DNA of 64,000 nucleotides from Salvia splendens (lineage: Eukaryota > Streptophyta > Magnoliopsida > Lamiales > Lamiaceae). Positions 61,811 to 64,000 of the stretch are shown here, piece by piece. The stretch is taken from NCBI RefSeq assembly GCF_004379255.2, contig NC_056037.1:13216902-13280901 (forward strand). The letters run 5' to 3'. How positions within the stretch are numbered: position 1 is the first letter of the stretch; each line of letters opens with the position of its first letter. Below the pieces are notes generated by a model, which searched no databases, was not told where the DNA came from, and saw nothing but the letters and a program-made list of their open reading frames with translations. The translations under genes and the position numbers were made by a program.

Positions 61811-61985
61811 ATTAGTTTTGTTTAATGTGTTAGCTTCTAGTCTTAGACAATATGTTTTGATCTATTAATTTCACTCATTAACTATATCAAAATACAGATG
61901 ATTGTTGATTTTTGAGAGAATTATTAATATAGACCAAAACATATTGTCTAAGACGAGTTAACACACTTACTATACAAAACTAAAT
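61811..61985. mobile_element. Foldback MITE
   Basis: Arms of about 55 bp: ATTAGTTTTGTTTAATGTGT, then TCTTAGACAATATGTTTTG, on the left; the near-complement (CAAAACATATTGTCTAAGAC, TAACACACTTAC, CAAAACTAAA) on the right. Weaker complementarity (TTGGTCCA) extends about 40 bp further on each side, so the true element may be larger. Confidence 0.65.
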
Positions 61986-62132
61986 TTTTGTTTAACAAAT
62001 ACTGGACCAATTTAGTACTTTAATCTTATTTAATCAACTCGGAAAACTTAAAGGAGTATATTAGTGGAATTCAAATATGTGATTTTTGGACTAGAAATAC
62101 TCAGTTTACAATATCTTAAAAAATACATAATT

Positions 62133-63435
62133 GACTAAAGGTCAAAATTGGTCCTAAACATATGACGATTTTATGATTTTGATCCAAAACATTATCTTTT
62201 GAATGATTTGATCCCTCACAATTGAAAACGGGCAGAATTTAGTCATTTTTTGGACGGCACCGTTTAAAAATGATGGTCAACAACAGTTTAAACTATTTTG
62301 ACTGGATTATATTACTAATTACGTTTTATTATCAATTAAATTATAACTTAATTTTTTGGGTTAGAGATTACGTTTCTTCGTTCTTCTCCTTCAGATTTCC
62401 TTATAGCAAAAATCAAACACATAAAGCTAGCCCATCAATTCAAATCAATTACTATGGTGATTCCGACGCGATTTATTGTCGTCGCCACATTCCTAAATCC
62501 CTCATTCACCCGCCCCTCTGGTAAGAGCTGCCACCTCCGCCGGTGCAACCAGCTCTCCCCTCAGGTCAAGCATCGCGCCTTCACCCCGATGAGGAAGACA
62601 CCATCATTCACGCCCACGCCCGTTTCGTCAACAAATGGGCCACCATTGTCCCCCCCTCCGGCCGCACCGACAACGCAATAAAAAACCACTGCGATTCTAC
62701 CCTCAAGTGCTCCTCTTTCACCGAAGACGACGACTCCCCCCTTGAAGCGATCCGTCAGTGTCGGCTCCACCTCTGCCACTTATTTCGCCATGCCCAGTTC
62801 CTCCACCTCCGGTTCTACCCACACCAGCTCTCTGCTCACCGATCTGCCCACGAGGCTTAGCCTCTCGCTCGCCGAGATCGACATTGTTAATCACAACACT
62901 TACTCACGTACAACTCATTCCCCAAAAATTCAACCTAATTCTGTACAATTGCTGCCACCACAACCAATTCAACCGATGCAACGGCAAGCGAGGGTCAATT
63001 TGCATCTTCTCGAGATGGGATTCGACATTGGTCTTGTGCCGGATGGCCCAGATGAAGCCCAGGAGAAGAGCAAGGAGCAGAGGGAAGCAAACTAGGAGCG
63101 GCAGCAAAGGTGGGAGCGGGCAACGACAGCGGCGGAGGGTGGTGGAGTGGAAGGGGAAGAAGAGGGTGTTGAGAGGAGGATAGAAGAGAGTGTTGGGAGA
63201 GAGAGAGTCAAATTTGTTTTTAAAATAAGAAAAATATTAAATATTCTAATTTAAATCTTTGATTTAGTCAAAATAGTTTAAACTGTAGTTGACCGTTAAT
63301 TTTTAACGGCACCGTCCAAAAAGGACTAAATTCGATCCGTTTTGATTTGTGAGGGACGAAATAATTCAAAAGATAATATTTTGGACCAAAATCATAAAAT
63401 CTTCATATGTTTAGGGTCATTTTTGACCTTTACTC
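62133..63435. mobile_element. Pack-MULE carrying a MYB gene fragment
   Basis: Long terminal inverted repeats (about 170 bp) start GACTAAAGGTCAAAATTGG on the left and the complement of GAGTAAAGGTCAAAAATGA on the right. Flanking 9-mers TACATAATT and TACGTAATT match at 8 of 9. The interior (62450-63190) is GC-rich and codes for parts of a host R2R3-MYB. No transposase is present. Confidence 0.85.
62515..63094 (+). pseudogene. Captured R2R3-MYB fragment (MYB44-like subgroup)
   Basis: In three frames one reads the end of R2 (GKSCHLRRCNQLSPQVKHR), then most of R3 (DEEDTIIHAHARFVNKWATI, SGRTDNAIKNHCDSTLK), then the downstream region KRSVSVGSTSA and DLPTRLSLSLAEIDIV. This order matches subgroup-22 MYB factors (MYB44/70/73/77), whose genes are intronless. 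R2 is mostly missing, R3 has lost part of the ARLL-NGRT segment and a tryptophan (NHC for NHW), and frameshifts separate the blocks. It cannot encode a working MYB, but transcripts could be a source of small RNAs. Confidence 0.82.
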
Positions 63436-63639
63436 TACGTAATTTTGTCCCAATACCCACGTCACATGAGCAAGCGTAATCGTAATGTAGTACTACTACT
63501 CTCTTTGAAATGTCTCTCAACAATAAATAAATTTAAAATTTGAAACAAGCTGCATGCAAGCCTTATCTGGCTATAAATAATAGCATTCCTTTCTCATCAC
63601 CCTCACCTGAATTCAAATTCCCTCCATCATTAAAAAAGA
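63436..63639 (+). promoter_or_regulatory. Promoter and short leader of the CKX gene
   Basis: A TATA box (CTATAAATA, 63571-63579) lies about 60 bp upstream of the ATG. The Pack-MULE ends about 200 bp upstream of the start codon, so it forms part of the distal promoter. Confidence 0.65.
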
Positions 63640-64000
63640 ATGACAAACTCTTCTCCAAAGCTGATCATCCTCTTCTTCACAACAATCACCATCATCTTCT
63701 CCATCTCACCAATTTCAAACGCCCTCTCCAATTGCCTCCTCACGCCCGATCTCGACCTCCGAACCGATCCCGACGCGATTACCACAGCTTCGACCGACTA
63801 CGGAAACCTGGTGAGGCGAAGCCCTCGCGCAGTCCTGTACCCTTCCTCCGAAAACGACGTCGTGGAGCTCGTGAGGCTGTCCAACGGGTGCCCCACCCCG
63901 TTCGGCATTGCGGCCAGAGGGCACGGCCACTCCGTGAGGGGGCAGGCGGCGGCGCACGGCGGCGTGGTGGTGGACATGGCCTCGCTGGGGAGAAACGGGA
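63640..64000 (+). CDS. CKX: Cytokinin dehydrogenase, N-terminal part
   Basis: The first 120 codons before the window ends. A hydrophobic signal peptide (LIILFFTTITIIFSIS, about residues 8-25) targets it to the secretory path. The FAD-binding PCMH domain follows: AVLYPSSENDVVELVRL, then ARGHGHSVRGQA, in which the His of GHS is the covalent FAD attachment site in this family, and GGVVVDMASL. CKX enzymes oxidise the side chain of cytokinins and so lower their level. No intron is seen up to the edge. Which CKX paralogue it is cannot be decided from this part. Confidence 0.93.
   Translation, partial: MTNSSPKLIILFFTTITIIFSISPISNALSNCLLTPDLDLRTDPDAITTASTDYGNLVRRSPRAVLYPSSENDVVELVRLSNGCPTPFGIAARGHGHSVRGQAAAHGGVVVDMASLGRNG

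Overview
The window is plant nuclear DNA, from a eudicot. Genes have GT-AG introns, AT-rich spacers separate them, and the transposable elements are typical of flowering plants (Ty1/copia, Mutator-like, PIF/Harbinger, hAT, Stowaway). A Lamiales-type asterid is my guess, at low confidence, because no lineage marker can be read directly. About half of the 64 kb is transposon-derived.

Four host genes are supported. (1) A 14-exon ALE2-like receptor kinase lies on the minus strand (11361 down to 5512). (2) A CCCH zinc-finger/CwfJ-domain protein of the C3H64/CWF19L1 type lies on the minus strand (37980 down to 26001, 10 exons, including one U12-type AT-AC intron). (3) A DENR-type translation re-initiation factor lies on the plus strand (46270 to 49839, 7 exons). 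(4) The first 120 codons of a cytokinin dehydrogenase run off the right edge (63640 to 64000). Genes 2 and 3 are head to head. Their shared promoter, about 270 bp, has been split by an 8-kb Mutator-like element (38090-46097).

The mobile layer, from left to right: hAT-like and foldback MITEs and a gypsy relic (0.1-2.3 kb); a Harbinger element with an intact transposase (3.1-5.0 kb); a complete copia element with TSD CGCAC (12.06-19.39 kb); a cluster of four Harbinger-type elements (19.4-25.0 kb); a young copia nested in the terminal repeat of a Mutator-like element inside intron 2 of the C3H64-like gene (30.4-36.9 kb); the two-gene MULE (38.1-46.1 kb); a hAT MITE in the last DENR intron; four more Harbinger elements (50.1-61.3 kb); and a Pack-MULE carrying a fragment of an R2R3-MYB gene (62.1-63.4 kb).

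The most unusual pattern is that every Harbinger element here carries only one of the two genes an autonomous element needs. It holds either the DDE transposase or the Myb/SANT-like ORF1 protein, never both. In the clearest case (53.7-55.6 and 56.4-58.4 kb) the two elements share terminal repeats, subterminal repeats, a 103-bp leader aligned without a gap up to the ATG, and the 3' tail, and differ only in the coding sequence. This looks like a two-component transposon whose parts travel separately. Other strong observations are a C-terminal tail shared by the two proteins of the MULE, 23 constant-spacing palindromes in that MULE, and, in both copia elements, a stretch just after the 5' LTR that is complementary to a sequence inside the LTR, where a tRNA primer-binding site would be expected.
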